This document shows positions 12,756-14,032 of a stretch of DNA of 14,032 bases, in pieces. Source of the stretch: Novosphingobium sp. (GTDB lineage: Bacteria; Pseudomonadota; Alphaproteobacteria; Sphingomonadales; Sphingomonadaceae); contig JAQVEQ010000059.1 in the NCBI GenBank assembly GCA_028697875.1, positions 1 to 14,032 of the forward strand. Direction: 5' to 3'. A model generated the notes under the pieces. It saw only the letters and a list, made by a program, of their open reading frames with translations. It made no database searches and was not told the DNA's origin. Every line of letters begins with the position of its first letter. Position 1 is the first letter of the stretch. Position numbers and translations under genes: made by a program.

Positions 12756-14032
12756 TTATTCCAGCTCGAGGATGATCGCGTCCACGGCCAGGCTGTCGCC
12801 CGCCTTGGCGTTGACCTTGGCCACCGTGCCCGCCTTCTCGGCGCGCAGGATGTTTTCCATCTTCATCGCTTCGACGACAGCCAGCGGCTGGCCGACTTCG
12901 ACATGGTCGCCCTCGGCAACGTCGAGACGGACGAGCAGGCCCGGCATCGGGCAGATCAGGAACTTCGAAAGATCCGGCGGGATCTTTTCGATCATGTGAT
13001 GGGCATGCTTTGCCACCCGTGCCGGGAGCACGCGCACGTCGTGGATCGCACCACGCGTGGTCAGGCGGAAGCCCATGCGCTTCATCTCGACCTTGACGGC
13101 CAGCTCGTCGTCGCCGATCTCGGCCATCACGATGGGTTCGCCCGGGGTGTAGACCATCGACAGGTCGACCGCTTCGCCGTCGACGACGATGTCGTCTTCG
13201 TCGATCTCCACGTCATAGAGCGTATCGCCGATCTTGACCTGCCATTCGCCCGGCGGGTCGAGCGGACCGTTGAGCTGGTTGTCGATCTGGCGCGCACGGT
13301 CGGCCAGCGCCGTGGCGAGGAACGCCGCGATGGCCGAAACATTGCGCAGCAATTCGGGCGAAGCCGCCGCCCCGGTGAAGCCTTCGGGATATTCCTCGGC
13401 GATGAAACCGGTGGTCAGCTCGCCCCGGCGGAAGCGTGGGTGCTGCATGATCGCGGAAAGGAAATCGATATTGTGGCCCAGCCCTTCGAGGCGGAACTCG
13501 TCGAGCGCGGTGACCTGCTTGTCGGCCGCTTCGTCGCGCGTCTTGCCCCAGGTGATGAGCTTGGCGATCATCGGGTCGTAGAACATCGAGACTTCGCCGC
13601 CTTCATAGACGCCGTCGTCCACGCGCACGCCGTCGATCCCGCGGCGGCCATTCTCGGCGCCGTCGTCGGTCCAGCCTTCCACCGGCGGCTGATAGCGCAC
13701 CAGGCGGCCGGTCGAAGGCAGGAAGCCGCGATAGGGATCTTCGGCATAGACGCGGTTTTCGATCGCCCAACCGTCGATCTTCACGTCGTCCTGCGTGATC
13801 GGCAGCTTCTCGCCCGCCGCCACGCGGATCATCTGTTCGACGAGGTCGACGCCGGTGATGCATTCGGTCACCGGGTGTTCCACCTGCAGGCGGGTGTTCA
13901 TTTCGAGGAAGTAGAAGCTCTCCCCCGTCTTGTCGGCGCCGGATACGATCAGCTCGACCGTGCCCGCGCTGTGATAGCCGACCGCCTTGGACAGCGCGAC
14001 GCACTGTTCGCCCATGGCCTTGCGCATCTTTT
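12756..14032 (-). CDS. pccA: Propionyl-CoA carboxylase alpha subunit (biotin carboxylase/carrier), C-terminal part
   Basis: This subunit carboxylates its own biotin with ATP and bicarbonate and passes the carboxyl group to PccB, which makes methylmalonyl-CoA from propionyl-CoA. About 425 residues are visible; the N-terminal half lies beyond the right edge and the internal ATG at 14027 is not the start. The visible part begins in the ATP-grasp domain (FYFLEMNTRLQVEHPVTE, then GWAIENRVYAEDP). Next comes the biotin carboxylase C-terminal domain (GFLPSTGRL to RRGELTTGFIAEEYPEGF). The BT linker domain characteristic of PCC follows (WQVKIGDTLYDVEIDED onward). The biotinyl domain closes the protein, with EAMKMEN, whose lysine is codon 12863-12861, 34 residues from the end. 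The BT domain and the PPDLSKFLICPMPGLLV stretch separate it from acetyl- and methylcrotonyl-CoA carboxylases. Confidence 0.94.
   Translation of the reverse strand, partial: KMRKAMGEQCVALSKAVGYHSAGTVELIVSGADKTGESFYFLEMNTRLQVEHPVTECITGVDLVEQMIRVAAGEKLPITQDDVKIDGWAIENRVYAEDPYRGFLPSTGRLVRYQPPVEGWTDDGAENGRRGIDGVRVDDGVYEGGEVSMFYDPMIAKLITWGKTRDEAADKQVTALDEFRLEGLGHNIDFLSAIMQHPRFRRGELTTGFIAEEYPEGFTGAAASPELLRNVSAIAAFLATALADRARQIDNQLNGPLDPPGEWQVKIGDTLYDVEIDEDDIVVDGEAVDLSMVYTPGEPIVMAEIGDDELAVKVEMKRMGFRLTTRGAIHDVRVLPARVAKHAHHMIEKIPPDLSKFLICPMPGLLVRLDVAEGDHVEVGQPLAVVEAMKMENILRAEKAGTVAKVNAKAGDSLAVDAIILELE

Noticed and set aside
11629..12999. 456-codon plus-strand frame over aroB
   Set aside because: It reads aroB in another frame and runs on through the terminator into the antisense of pccA.
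1..14032. CRISPR array, insertion sequence, prophage, toxin-antitoxin or defence island
   Set aside because: No regularly spaced repeats, transposase, phage structural or nuclease genes were seen; the only recombinase is housekeeping XerD.

Overview
The window is high-GC DNA with tightly packed genes. The protein sequences point to an alphaproteobacterium, most likely of the order Sphingomonadales (Novosphingobium/Erythrobacter/Sphingopyxis type). This assignment rests on family resemblance (AhcY N-terminus, AccA, PccA, tandem small Flp pilins) and on the aroK-aroB block lying divergent to a [periplasmic protein]-xerD-accA block. No database search was possible.

Layout from left to right: (1) 1-227, 5' part of ahcY on the minus strand, divergent from a Prx5-type peroxiredoxin (453-932, plus). 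Their shared spacer holds a strong hairpin and two interleaved inverted repeats. A bidirectional terminator separates the peroxiredoxin from convergent folE. (2) 1033-2604, folE and, upstream on the same strand, an XRE-type regulator; an Lrp/AsnC regulator diverges from it (2812-3273). (3) 3368-5305, a long FMO-type Baeyer-Villiger monooxygenase on the minus strand. It has its own terminator and a promoter region with a perfect 20-bp palindrome and an FNR/FixK-like box. (4) 5415-5836, a gene-poor stretch with two large terminator hairpins, a duplicated tRNA 3' end and tRNA-Arg(ACG). (5) 5900-6325, a MutT-type Nudix hydrolase (minus); 6405-6865, two small Flp/type IVb pilins (plus) closed by a terminator. 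(6) 7091-10903, a minus-strand run read as 44-aa membrane peptide, 604-aa exported protein, xerD, accA, with very short or overlapping junctions. (7) 10986-12652, aroK-aroB on plus, overlapping by 10 nt; then a terminator and the 3' part of pccA (12756-14032, minus), cut by the window end.

Most of this is housekeeping: methyl-cycle recycling, folate/queuosine precursor synthesis, fatty-acid initiation, shikimate pathway, chromosome dimer resolution, propionyl-CoA use, nucleotide-pool sanitation. I do not see a CRISPR array, insertion sequence, toxin-antitoxin pair, phage genes or an obvious new multi-gene defence system. The parts most worth a second look are the monooxygenase control region, the duplicated tRNA-Arg 3' end, the uncharacterised membrane-peptide/exported-protein pair in the xerD-accA run, and the structured spacer between ahcY and the peroxiredoxin gene.
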